Assembly: GCA_035508495.1 (NCBI GenBank)
Contig: DATJMX010000003.1
Coordinates: forward strand, 1-40,149
DNA from: Candidatus Binataceae bacterium
GTDB taxonomy: Bacteria > Desulfobacterota > Binatia > Binatales > Binataceae
Direction of reading: 5' to 3'
DNA: 40,149 nt
Shown here piece by piece: positions 8,826-16,860 of the stretch. The translations under genes were made by a program, and so were the position numbers. Numbering within the stretch: position 1 is the first letter of the stretch; each line of letters starts with the position of its first letter. Below the pieces are notes generated by a model. The model was not told the origin of the DNA. It saw nothing but the letters and a program-made list of their open reading frames with translations, and ran no database searches.

Positions 8826-9293
8826 ATGACGCCGGCTGCCAATGATCTCAAGTTCATGGCGATGGCGCTGGAGGAGGCGCGACTCGGCGAAGCCGCTGGA
8901 GAAGTGCCAGTTGGTGCGATTGCAGTGCGCGATGGCGTCGTAGTAGGGGCGGGACATAACTGCCCGATCTCCACGAAGGATCCATCTGCGCATGCCGAGA
9001 TCGTCGCCCTGCGCGCGGCGGGTGCGGCGTGCGGCAGCAACAGGATGCCGGGGCTTACGATCTACGTCACGCTCGAGCCGTGCGTGATGTGCGTCGGCGC
9101 GATGCTTCATGCGCGCGTCGCCCGGCTCGTTTACGGCGCACGCGACGACAAGGCGGGCGCGCTCGGCTCGGTGTACGACATCGGCCGCGACGGCCGCCTC
9201 AACCATCGACTCGAAGTTTACCCGGGCGTGATGGAAGCGGAGTGCGCCGCGATGCTACGCGAATTCTTCCAGGGCCGGCGCGGCGGCGCCTGA
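8826..9293 (+). CDS. tadA: tRNA(adenine-34) deaminase TadA
   Basis: A 155-residue zinc-dependent deaminase that converts the wobble adenosine of tRNA-Arg(ACG) to inosine. The zinc and proton-shuttle motif is His56-Ala-Glu58, and the second motif is Pro85-Cys86-x-x-Cys89. The flanking phrases 'EVPVGAIAV' and 'HARVARLVYGARDDKAGA' are those of TadA rather than cytidine or guanine deaminases. The 'GRLNHRLEVYPGVMEAECAAMLREFF' tail is also typical. The length is normal and nothing is missing. It starts 15 bp after the permease gene. Confidence 0.94.
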   Translation: MTPAANDLKFMAMALEEARLGEAAGEVPVGAIAVRDGVVVGAGHNCPISTKDPSAHAEIVALRAAGAACGSNRMPGLTIYVTLEPCVMCVGAMLHARVARLVYGARDDKAGALGSVYDIGRDGRLNHRLEVYPGVMEAECAAMLREFFQGRRGGA

Positions 9294-9342
9294 GGCGAAT
9301 CGCTACACCCTTACGGCCTGTGTTAGAAATAAGGAAATGAGC

Positions 9343-10470
9343 ATGTCCGAATCGTTCGTTGTCGATTGTGATTCACACGTGATGGAGCCGCCCGATCTCT
9401 GGGAGCGCTACCTCGAGCCGGGTTTGCGCGACCGCGCGATCAGGATCGTCAAGGATCCCGCCGACGGACTCGAAACCTTGCTCATCGACAATCAGCCGCT
9501 CTTAAAGGGCGTGCTCGCCGGCCTCGGCGGCGCGAACCTGCCGCGCCAAGAGCTTTTCGTACCAGGCGCGAAGACATATCTGGACGGATGCCCGCCCGCG
9601 AGCTACGAGCCTGGCGAGCGCGTCAAGCTGCTCGACGATTGGCGCGTTAACAAGGGCGTGTTGTTTCCAACCGTGGGAATTCTCTGGGACGTCGCCGATA
9701 ACACGCTCGCGACGGCATATGCGCGTGCCTACAACGACTGGATCTACGATTTCATGTGCGCGGCGCCGGGCCGAGTGATTCCGATTGCGCATATCGCGCT
9801 GCAGGACGTTGACGCGGCGCTCGCGGAGCTCAAGCGATGCCTCAAGCGCGGATTCAAGGGAATTTTCCTCGCGCCCGAGACGGTGAACGGCAAGCGCTTC
9901 TCGCATCCTGATTTCGATCCGATCTGGAACGAGTGCCAGGAGGCGGGAATTCCCGCGTGCCTGCATGTGATCGTGCGCTTCAATCGCGCGCCTGGAATCA
10001 TGGGCCAGTTCTATCAGCCGGGAGAATTCCGCACCGTGTTCGGCTTTGCGCTGGGCGGCTTCGCGCAGGTCGTGCCGGCCGCGATGACGATGGTCGCCGA
10101 CGGTTTGTTCGATCGCTTCCCGCGGCTCAAGGTTCTATGCGTCGAGGCGGGATGCGGATGGGTACCGTACATCATGGATCGCATGGACCAGAAGAACGAT
10201 CTGCTGGGCTGGACCTATCCGCTCAAACTGAAGCCGTCGGATTATTTTCGCCGCAATATCTGGGTCGTCGCCGAGCCCGAAGAGAGAACGATCGGCGCCG
10301 TGATGGATATGCTCGGCGAAGAGCGCGTGCTGTGGGGTTCGGACTATCCGCACGTCGATTCGAATCTCGAGGCGCCGAATCTCATCCGTCACAGTATCGC
10401 GGGGCTCAGCCCGGAGCGTCAGCGCAAGCTCCTTGGTGAGAATGCTCGCGGCGTATTTCCACTCTCTTAA
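9343..10470 (+). CDS. amidohydrolase-2 family metal-dependent hydrolase or decarboxylase
   Basis: 375 residues from ATG 9343; AAGGA at 9331-9335 has ideal spacing to this codon and is too close to the ATG at 9337. The protein opens with the metal-site motif 'DCDSHVMEPPDLW', where classical amidohydrolases have HxH. It continues with 'PTVGILWD', a 'KRGFKGIFLAPE' strand, 'PACLHV' with a candidate metal His, and ends with 'LWGSDYPHVDS', carrying the last catalytic Asp. This layout matches the ACMSD/amidohydrolase-2 branch, which decarboxylates or hydrolyses aromatic and heterocyclic acids. Such genes are numerous in soil bacteria that degrade aromatics. The real substrate is unknown. Confidence 0.88.
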   Translation: MSESFVVDCDSHVMEPPDLWERYLEPGLRDRAIRIVKDPADGLETLLIDNQPLLKGVLAGLGGANLPRQELFVPGAKTYLDGCPPASYEPGERVKLLDDWRVNKGVLFPTVGILWDVADNTLATAYARAYNDWIYDFMCAAPGRVIPIAHIALQDVDAALAELKRCLKRGFKGIFLAPETVNGKRFSHPDFDPIWNECQEAGIPACLHVIVRFNRAPGIMGQFYQPGEFRTVFGFALGGFAQVVPAAMTMVADGLFDRFPRLKVLCVEAGCGWVPYIMDRMDQKNDLLGWTYPLKLKPSDYFRRNIWVVAEPEERTIGAVMDMLGEERVLWGSDYPHVDSNLEAPNLIRHSIAGLSPERQRKLLGENARGVFPLS

Positions 10471-10492
10471 AACCCGAACAGGGGAAGCGCCG

Positions 10493-10696
10493 ATGCCATC
10501 CGAGAAGGCCAAGGACAACAAGAATCTCGTCGCGACGTGCGCGGCTTGCAGTAAGAGCGTGTCGACCGAGAGCGCAGTCGCACTCACGGGAGCCGAGGAC
10601 AATCGTCGTAAACAATTCGTCGTATGCGTCGCCTGCGCGAACGGCGGCTGGCGCCCGCCCGGCTTCAGCGGTCTCTACAGCCCGCGCCGCGCGTGA
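10493..10696 (+). CDS. small zinc-ribbon-like protein
   Basis: A 67-residue protein starting at ATG 10493 after GGGGAAG (10481-10487). It contains CAAC and CVAC pairs about 30 residues apart (CxxC-x(n)-CxxC), the four ligands of a zinc ribbon. A charged linker lies between them and the C-terminus is 'GWRPPGFSGLYSPRR'. There is no signal peptide, so it is presumably cytosolic. It sits 22 bp after the amidohydrolase and 3 bp before the methyltransferase, in a probable operon. Function unknown; a small nucleic-acid or protein adaptor is possible. A second small protein with two CxxC pairs lies at 29892-30062, with little sequence similarity beyond the cysteines. Confidence 0.72.
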   Translation: MPSEKAKDNKNLVATCAACSKSVSTESAVALTGAEDNRRKQFVVCVACANGGWRPPGFSGLYSPRRA

Positions 10697-10699
10697 CCC

Positions 10700-11296
10700 G
10701 TGGCGACAAACGCGTGGCGCAAGGCGTGGGAGCACTTCAGGGGACGCGGCGCGTTTCCGCATCAATTCGCTTTCCTGCTGGTCAATCCGCTCCGCAACCT
10801 GATGTTCTCGCCGCGCGAGCTGGTCGCCCGCCTTCACTTGAGCGCGAACTCCCAAGTGCTGGAGCTTGGTCCGGGGCCTGGCTTCTTCAGCGTCGAGGTT
10901 GCACGCCGTATTCCCAGCGGTCATCTGTCGCTGGTGGATGTGCAACGCGAGATGCTGATTAAGGCAGGCGCGCGAACCAGGCGCGCAGACGTTTCCAACG
11001 TGAGTTTCGTCCAAGCCAGTGCGAGCGCGCTGCCTTTTGCACACGAGGTCTTCGACGCCGCCTTTCTGGTCACGGTGCTGGGCGAGGTCCCCGATGCCGC
11101 GGCCTGCGTCGTCCAGTTACGCGATGCTCTCCTTCCCGGCGGTCTCTTGTCGATTACCGAGCTCACCGGTGATCCCGACGCAATGACTGAAAGCGATATC
11201 GTCGCGCTAGCGACAGCCGCGAATCTCCAACCCTCAGAGACATTCAAGAAGCGGTTCGGCGTCACGGTCAACTTCAGAAAGCCGGCCGGGATTTAG
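10700..11296 (+). CDS. class I SAM-dependent methyltransferase
   Basis: A 198-residue Rossmann-type methyltransferase. Motif I is 'LELGPGPGFFS', the acidic end of strand 2 is 'LSLVDVQREML', the third motif region is 'FVQASASALPFAHEVFDAAF', and 'LRDALLPGGLLSITEL' is the post-III segment. It resembles ubiquinone/menaquinone or small-molecule methyltransferases (Methyltransf_11), but the substrate is not indicated. GTG 10700 is the likely start, almost touching the upstream zinc-ribbon gene. It ends 5 bp from the convergent 3' end of the PaaK-like gene. Confidence 0.88.
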   Translation: MATNAWRKAWEHFRGRGAFPHQFAFLLVNPLRNLMFSPRELVARLHLSANSQVLELGPGPGFFSVEVARRIPSGHLSLVDVQREMLIKAGARTRRADVSNVSFVQASASALPFAHEVFDAAFLVTVLGEVPDAAACVVQLRDALLPGGLLSITELTGDPDAMTESDIVALATAANLQPSETFKKRFGVTVNFRKPAGI

Positions 11297-11301
11297 TCAA
11301 A

Positions 11302-12576
11302 TCAGTCCGAGAGCTCCGAGAGCGCGACCATGAACTTGCCGGCGCGCGAGCGTTGAATCTCGTTCACTTCCTGAAAGTCGATCGATACCGGGACGCCCAG
11401 GATTCGGTTGAATTCTGATTGGACGCTGGAACGCGCTTCGCCCTCGAACGCCGCTGCTTTGGTGAAGCGCACGAGGAAGCTACCAAGAGCGGTTTGCACG
11501 AGTTGAAACTGGCGGAGTTCAGGGCGCGCTTTCAGCGGCTCGACTAGCGGCCACGGCGAGATCAGGCGGCCGTCGCTCGCGCGAAATAGATTCAGCCCGC
11601 GTCCGAGTACGCGACCGATCATCGGCAGCGTGCGACCGCAATCGCATCGCGAGACGCTGGCCGCGACGGCATAGTCGCCGATCTCATAGCGGATGAGTGG
11701 CATCACTTGATTTTCAAGCGTCGTCGCCAGCACGCGACCCATCACGCCGGCCGCCACGGGCGCATCGTCATCGCCAACGATCTCAATCCGCACGTGCTCG
11801 GCATTCACGTGATAGCTGCCGCGCGGACATTGCCAGGCAAGAAATGCTTCGGTCGAGCCGTAGTTGTCGGCGATCCGCGCCCCCATCGTCGTTTCGACCC
11901 GCTCGCGCAGCGTGTCGTCGAGCACCTCCGCGCCGGTGAAGATTTGCCTGAGCGTTGGCAGCCGCACTCGCTGCTCCTCGAAAAACGGCAGAATGCCCTC
12001 GAGATTCGACGGGAATGAGTAGATGTATCGCGGATTGCATTTGATGAGCCACTCGAACTGCTCGTCGAAGGCGTCGATGTTCGGCAGCGAGTTGCCGATC
12101 TTGAAAAGCCGGTGGCCGGCGAGCTTAGAGTCGTCGCTCGTATCGGTCATGAAGTTGAGCCTGACCAGCCACGCGGTGCGGCCGAGCGGATTCCATCCGT
12201 TCTCGCGCAGGTAACGCGCACGCGCGGCGAATCGGCCTTGCTGATGGCCCGCATCAAAGATGAACTCCATCGGCATCCCGGTGGAACCCGACGACCAATC
12301 CGTCAGCAGCTTCTCGCCGCGATGCTGTTCGCGCACCGAGCGGTTCAGCTCAGCTATATCGCGCCGCCGGAGTATCGGAAGTTGCGCAAAATCCCGTGCG
12401 CCCGGAGTGTCACGCCCGAATCGCCGGGCGTAGAAAGGCATCTTCGCGGCGGCCGAGAGCACCTCGCCCAGACGCGCGTCCTGCCATGCGCGCAGCTCGT
12501 CGTCACTCCAGTACTGCGATCGCCTGAGCTGCGCATAGCGGGGCAGCGTCCGCAAAAGTCGAGCAAAAGTTGCCAT
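11302..12576 (-). CDS. PaaK/CapK-like adenylate-forming enzyme
   Basis: A 424-residue member of the phenylacetate-CoA ligase/CapK group. The phosphate-binding loop is SSGSTGMP, the adenine-site motif is 'DNYGSTEAF', and the 'YEIGDYA' element corresponds to YxTGD. A 'CDCGRTLPMIGRVLGR' segment with closely spaced Cys follows, as in PaaK relatives where it binds zinc. The small C-terminal domain ends with 'RSRAGKFMVALS', providing the Lys of the A10-like motif. The start is set at ATG 12576 (MATFARLL), because the frame extending to 12663 lacks homology-like sequence and would run into the divergent promoter region. It could activate an aromatic acid, or act in capsule or surface-polymer synthesis as CapK homologues do. 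Substrate unknown. Confidence 0.85.
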   Translation of the reverse strand: MATFARLLRTLPRYAQLRRSQYWSDDELRAWQDARLGEVLSAAAKMPFYARRFGRDTPGARDFAQLPILRRRDIAELNRSVREQHRGEKLLTDWSSGSTGMPMEFIFDAGHQQGRFAARARYLRENGWNPLGRTAWLVRLNFMTDTSDDSKLAGHRLFKIGNSLPNIDAFDEQFEWLIKCNPRYIYSFPSNLEGILPFFEEQRVRLPTLRQIFTGAEVLDDTLRERVETTMGARIADNYGSTEAFLAWQCPRGSYHVNAEHVRIEIVGDDDAPVAAGVMGRVLATTLENQVMPLIRYEIGDYAVAASVSRCDCGRTLPMIGRVLGRGLNLFRASDGRLISPWPLVEPLKARPELRQFQLVQTALGSFLVRFTKAAAFEGEARSSVQSEFNRILGVPVSIDFQEVNEIQRSRAGKFMVALSELSD

Positions 12577-12752
12577 GGGCCATAATTCGATTGAGCGGCA
12601 GGATATCAACCCAGCTCGCAAACAGAAAATTGGTCGGCCGATGGCCGACATATTGCTCCTCACTGTTCTGTGGCATGAGTTGGCCCCAGTCGTATCGCTG
12701 CGGGCACACCCAGGCCCGAGATCGTCTCAGAATCGGAGCGTCACTGACTCGA

Positions 12753-13936
12753 ATGAATATCAAGAACCTGGGTTTACGGACGAGGTTGATGGCGGCTTCA
12801 TGCTGCTCGCGATTGTCGCCGGATCCATCGGCTTAATCGGAAACATCAATCTGCGCGCGATGCAGCGGGCGGTCGTTCACTCTACGAGATGAATACGGCG
12901 CCGATGCCGGTGCTCTCGCATCTATCGATCACCTTTCAGAAACTGAGAGTAGCGCTTCGCGACTACCTGGCCGCCAAGACTCCGGAGCAGAAGTCGAAGT
13001 TTCAAGGACAAATCGGGAAACTCAGCGACGATCTCGACCAGACCGTGGAATCCTACGATCCGGGCACTCTCGCTCCTGCGCAACGAGCGATCTTTGGAAA
13101 AATTCCTCGCCGCGCGCCGCTCCTACTCGGATTACAAAGCGCGCATTGTCGCGGCGGTCGATGCGGGAAAGCCGGAAGACGGATGGGCGATTCTCTGGAG
13201 CGACGGTTACGCGAACGAGGCGGACCGCGCCGCTTCAACCGCGAACCTGGTCACGCAAAGACTCCAAGGCGTCGCCAGCGCCACCGAGGAGATGGGCTCG
13301 AGCATCAAGGAAATCGCCGCCAACGCGCAACAGGCCGCGCAGATCGCCACTTCCGCCGTGCAGGCCGCCGAGTCCGCGAATTCGACGATGGCCAAGCTGC
13401 GCGAATCGAGCACCCGGATCGGCGAGGTCATCAAGGTGATCACCTCGATTGCGCAGCAAACCAATCTGCTCGCGCTCAATGCCACGATCGAAGCGGCGCG
13501 CGCCGGGGAAGCCGGCAAGGGTTTCGCCGTCGTAGCCAACGAGGTCAAGGAGTTGGCCAAGGAAACCGCACGCGCGACCGAAGACATCGGTCAGAAGATC
13601 GATACGATCCAGTCCGACACGCGCAATGCGATCGACGCGATCAGTCAAATCGGCGGCGTGATCGCGCGGGTCAACGATATCGCCAACGTGATCGCAAGCG
13701 CCGTCGAAGAACAGACCGCAACGACCAATGAGATCACGCGCAATGTCGCCGAGGCTGCCAGCGGCGGCGGCAAAGTCGCCGAGAGTATCAGCGCGGTCGC
13801 ACGCGCAGCGCAGGGCACGTCGGCGGGCGCAAACGATACGCAATCAGCGGCGGTCGAGATGTCACAAATGGCCGCGGCGATGGAGAATACACTATCCGCA
13901 TTTAAATACGACGGCGCTGCGCACGGTTCGCGATAG
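12753..13936 (+). pseudogene. decayed methyl-accepting chemotaxis protein
   Basis: The remains of a chemoreceptor, readable across three frames. The start MNIKNLGLRTRLMA (from ATG 12753) continues in another frame as GFMLLAIVAGSIGLIG, the first membrane helix, after loss of one G near 12795. A second one-base loss near 12857-12859 leads into 'SLYEMNTAPMPVLSHLSITF', the four-helix ligand-binding domain. An extra G at 13096-13097 shifts the frame again to '[17 protein letters not shown]'. The second membrane helix and HAMP domain are missing: near 13225-13240 the sensor domain joins directly to the signalling domain. That domain is well preserved, including the hairpin tip ([30 protein letters not shown]). 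An open frame from 13094 could still give a soluble signalling fragment. No other che genes are nearby. Confidence 0.85.
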
Positions 13937-13953
13937 CTGCTGCGCGGCGCCGC

Positions 13954-14544
13954 TCAGTCGGCACCACCGGCGTGGTCTGCGGCCTGCTGGGCGGCTGCGG
14001 CCGCTGCCGCCGCCGCGGCATGAGTCTGGGCGGCTTTTTGCTGGGCGGCCTGGCGCTTGTCGCCACGCGCGATGTTACCCGTCATCTTCGCGCCCGCGGC
14101 CGCACCAAGGGCTTGCTTCTCCCACTTGGGCTTGGCGATCTCAACCCACTTGCCGTTCTCGAGCGCGTAAGTGAAGACGAGATACTTGAGCGTTCCGGTC
14201 GCCGCGCCTTTGCTGCTGCCGGGCTTGTTCGGATCGTACTCGGCACCGCCCATCTTGGCGCTGACCGTCACCTGGTGATGCGGCCCGTAGGTCGGCAGGT
14301 ACTCGAATTTCATCTGTAAATCCACGTAGGTCTGCTTGTCGGCTTTGCGTTTGTCCTGCTCGTCAAAGTAGGGCCCTGCTTCATCCGATAGATGGTCTTG
14401 CAAGGACTGGATGAGGGCGGGCGGCAGATCCTTCTGCTCGCGCATCGGACGACGCATGTCGTAGGCAAGCGCGCGTGGCGCGGGAAAGGCAAAAAGAAGC
14501 GCGGCTGCGAGTGCAGCCGCGCTTGTGATGGTTGAGTTCCTCAT
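13954..14544 (-). CDS. exported protein downstream of the ExbBD-VWA genes, unknown
   Basis: 196 residues from ATG 14544, chosen because GGAG is eight bases upstream; the ATG at 14550 overlaps that ribosome site. A signal peptide (MRNSTITSAAALAAALLFAF, then PAPRALA) precedes a polar domain. That domain has 'DMRRPMREQKDLPPALIQSL', a conserved-looking 'YLPTYGPHHQVTVSAKMGG' and a 'LENGKWVEIAKPKWE' strand. The last 55 residues are Ala/Gln-rich (AAAAAAAAAQQ) and probably helical or disordered. I recognise no family. It is the last gene of a minus-strand run, 48 bp after the VWA gene, and so likely part of that operon. It would place a periplasmic protein alongside the ExbBD-driven machine. Confidence 0.7.
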   Translation of the reverse strand: MRNSTITSAAALAAALLFAFPAPRALAYDMRRPMREQKDLPPALIQSLQDHLSDEAGPYFDEQDKRKADKQTYVDLQMKFEYLPTYGPHHQVTVSAKMGGAEYDPNKPGSSKGAATGTLKYLVFTYALENGKWVEIAKPKWEKQALGAAAGAKMTGNIARGDKRQAAQQKAAQTHAAAAAAAAAAQQAADHAGGAD

Positions 14545-14592
14545 GGTCATCTCTCCGCTATTTAGTATAGCGCGAAGAGACAATCATTTCCG

Positions 14593-15825
14593 CTATTGGC
14601 CGCCTCCGCCGCCCGATCCTCCACTTTGGTTGAGACCGCGACCGAATGCGGCGACCTGGTTCTGCCATTGCTCGCCGAACGCGAGGATCAGCACCTGCTG
14701 GTTGATGTGCGCGTCCTTGGACAGCGAACGCATCGCACCACCTCCCGCAGTCGCGAGCACCCGATACGCAGCTTGCGTCTGACGATAGAACGCCGGCAGC
14801 GGTGAAATCTTCGGCGGCTCCTCGCGATGCACCTTCAGCCAGAACTCGCGCTCGAACCGCTCGTGTTCTTCTGCCGCCACGTCAACCGTGTTGAACGTGC
14901 CGTTCTCGTCCTTGAATTTGTGGATCAAAGCGAGCAGCGGCTGGAAGTCCTCCTTGTGCGGCGGCGAATCTCCGACTAGCACGATGACTTTCTTCGCGTA
15001 CGGCTTCCAGTCCATCTTTTCGACCGCTGTCTGGACCGCGCCGTAGGTATCTTCTTCCCACTCACCGCCGCCCATCGCCTGGATGCCGCTCAAAAATGTC
15101 GCCAGCTTTTGCGGGTTCAGTGTCAGCGGCTGAATCTGCATCTTCTCGCCCTGGCCGCCGAACACGATGATCCCAACGCGCGCAATCGGCACGAGTCTGT
15201 GCACAGCCGTGACGAGCTGTGCCATCTTCGCCTTAACGTCGTCGATGATGAGGCTCATCGAACCGGTGCCGTCGATAACCAGCACCACATCGAGGCCCTT
15301 GCGGCGCAATTCACCGATGAATCCGCCGAAGCCGGACCCGATACCGCGGCCGTAACCGGAGCCCATGCCGCCGCCACGACCGATACCGATACCGCCGCCG
15401 CCCGCTGAACGCACATAGTCGTTCGCGAGGCCGACTGCCTGCGAGGTATCAACCGCCGTGGGCGATTCGGTTGTCTGCGGAGCGGAGTCAGGCATTGGCA
15501 CTTCCGGCATATCGAGATCTTGCATCTCGTTGCCGCCGCCACCGCCGCCGCCCGCTTCGAGGTTGACCATGATTAGCTCGCGACCGCGCTGTTCGTGGAC
15601 CGTGATGATCAGGAACAGCAGCGCGATCACGTGCAATGCGATGGAGAGCGGGAATGGTCCAATGAAGAGCCGCAGATAATCCTTGATCTGCTGCAGGCGG
15701 CTCGCATCGGCCTCGTCTTCATCGCGACGAAGTTCCGCCGCCGCCTCGCGTTTGGACATGAGCCGATACAGGAAAAACGCGACGACGAACGTAGACAGAA
15801 CCAGAGCTGCGATAATTATTACCAT
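14593..15825 (-). CDS. membrane-anchored von Willebrand A protein with TonB-like helix
   Basis: A 410-residue protein. A first hydrophobic helix (residues 2-20) is followed by a charged loop (KREAAAELRRDEDEAD) and a second helix (about 58-76). The second helix contains Ser61-x3-His65, the spacing of the Ser-His pair in the membrane anchor of TonB/TolA-type transducers. A Gly7 tract, a Pro/acidic segment (MPEVPMPDSAP) and a long Gly-rich linker (142-168) lead to a VWA domain. Its metal site has Asp185-Gly-Thr-Gly-Ser189, with later Thr (EEDTYGA) and Asp (VLVGDSPPH) ligands. After the VWA core come a helical segment and a Gly-rich C-terminus. The upstream ExbB and two ExbD genes suggest it is the partner these proton channels drive. 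The substrate is unknown. Confidence 0.88.
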   Translation of the reverse strand: MVIIIAALVLSTFVVAFFLYRLMSKREAAAELRRDEDEADASRLQQIKDYLRLFIGPFPLSIALHVIALLFLIITVHEQRGRELIMVNLEAGGGGGGGNEMQDLDMPEVPMPDSAPQTTESPTAVDTSQAVGLANDYVRSAGGGGIGIGRGGGMGSGYGRGIGSGFGGFIGELRRKGLDVVLVIDGTGSMSLIIDDVKAKMAQLVTAVHRLVPIARVGIIVFGGQGEKMQIQPLTLNPQKLATFLSGIQAMGGGEWEEDTYGAVQTAVEKMDWKPYAKKVIVLVGDSPPHKEDFQPLLALIHKFKDENGTFNTVDVAAEEHERFEREFWLKVHREEPPKISPLPAFYRQTQAAYRVLATAGGGAMRSLSKDAHINQQVLILAFGEQWQNQVAAFGRGLNQSGGSGGGGGQ

Positions 15826-15939
15826 ATTAAAGCGTGCTCCCCGCCTGGGCCGAGGTAGTCAGACCCGGGTCGAGATTCCCAAATATTATACTCCCGTGCG
15901 CGTTCCCCGCGCGCCACAAATTCCCCAAGCCACGTTAGA

Positions 15940-16389
15940 TCACATCCCGCCTGCGGGCGGAGCCGCGCCACCACCACCGCCGCCGCCAGCGGAAACCGCG
16001 ATCGCGATTGCCGACGCGCCAGCGCTCTTGGCGATGTCCAGGATGCGCACCATGTCACCCAGAATAACCTTCGGATCCCCCTGGAAGATCACGATCTTGT
16101 CGGGCGATGCGTCCAGCGCCGTGTGCAGCGCCGGCATCAACTCCGGCTCGGTCACGGACTTCTCGCCGACGTAGATCTGGCGATCGGCCGTGTACGTGAC
16201 GATGACGCCCTTGGGTTTGTCGGTCGGCGCCGATGCTTCGGCCTTGGGCAGATCGACGTGTGCCGCGGACTCGATCGTCACCGCCGTCGTGACCATGAAG
16301 ATGATCAGCAGGACGAGGAAGATATCGGTTAGCGGGGTGATGTTGATCTCCGAGAAGACCCCACCGCCCCTGTTACTGCTCATTGCCAT
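15940..16389 (-). CDS. ExbD/TolR-family proton-channel subunit (second copy)
   Basis: 149 residues: a short cytoplasmic Gly-rich N-terminus, then one membrane helix within 'INITPLTDIFLVLLIIFMVT'. Asp22 is the conserved protonatable residue of ExbD/TolR. A periplasmic domain follows, with 'GVIVTYTADRQIYVG', 'KIVIFQGDPKVILGDMVRILDIAKSAGA' and a Gly7/Pro tail. Family members form the rotor-like core inside an ExbB/TolQ pentamer and couple proton flow to a periplasmic arm. It is very similar to the copy at 16420-16860, so a tandem duplication is likely. The 30-bp gap between them and the same strand mean one operon. The poly-Gly tail resembles the Gly tracts of the VWA protein downstream. Confidence 0.93.
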   Translation of the reverse strand: MAMSSNRGGGVFSEINITPLTDIFLVLLIIFMVTTAVTIESAAHVDLPKAEASAPTDKPKGVIVTYTADRQIYVGEKSVTEPELMPALHTALDASPDKIVIFQGDPKVILGDMVRILDIAKSAGASAIAIAVSAGGGGGGGAAPPAGGM

Positions 16390-16419
16390 TGGCGATACTC
16401 CTAGGCCTCAGCGGCCGCG

Positions 16420-16860
16420 TCAGCCTCCGGAGGACTGGTTGGCGAGCTGTGCGCCCGTCACCCGTTTAGCCGCGATCGCTATCTGCCCTGCGCCTGCAGC
16501 CTTGGCGATATTGAGGATGCGTACCATGTCGCCCAGCAGCACTTTGCGATCACCCTGGAAAACGACGATCTTCGCATCGACCTTGCCCAGCGCCTCGCGC
16601 AACTGCGGCAGCAGCTCGCGCTCGGGAACGTCGCGCGAGTTGACGAACAGCTCGTGCTGCGACGTGTAGGTGACGATCACGCCCTTGTTCTCGGGGTTGG
16701 TGTTCGTCGCGTTGGGCAGATCGACGTGCGCCGCCGACTCGATGGTGACCGAGGTGGTCACCATGAAGATGATCAGCAGAACCAGGAAGATATCGGTCAG
16801 CGGGGTGATGTTGATTTCGGAGAAAACTCCGCCGCCCCCGCCAGGTCCGCTAATTGCCAC
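16420..16860 (-). CDS. ExbD/TolR-family proton-channel subunit (first copy)
   Basis: A 146-residue protein with the same plan as its neighbour: a Gly-rich N-terminus, one membrane helix carrying Asp23 in 'NITPLTDIFLVL', and a periplasmic domain with 'GVIVTYTSQHELFVNSRDV' and 'VFQGDRKVLLGDMVRI'. Unlike the second copy it ends in 'GAQLANQSSGG' with no long Gly tract, so the two may have different partners. Its start overlaps the end of the ExbB gene by 11 bp, indicating translational coupling. Two ExbD proteins beside one ExbB also occur in some TonB systems, where one is dispensable or specialised. Confidence 0.94.
   Translation of the reverse strand: MAISGPGGGGGVFSEINITPLTDIFLVLLIIFMVTTSVTIESAAHVDLPNATNTNPENKGVIVTYTSQHELFVNSRDVPERELLPQLREALGKVDAKIVVFQGDRKVLLGDMVRILNIAKAAGAGQIAIAAKRVTGAQLANQSSGG

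Noticed and set aside
14593..15825. VWA protein as the CbbO/NorD partner of the AAA ATPase at 3.5 kb
   Set aside because: It has two membrane helices and a periplasmic layout and is locked into an exbBD operon 10 kb away on the other strand.
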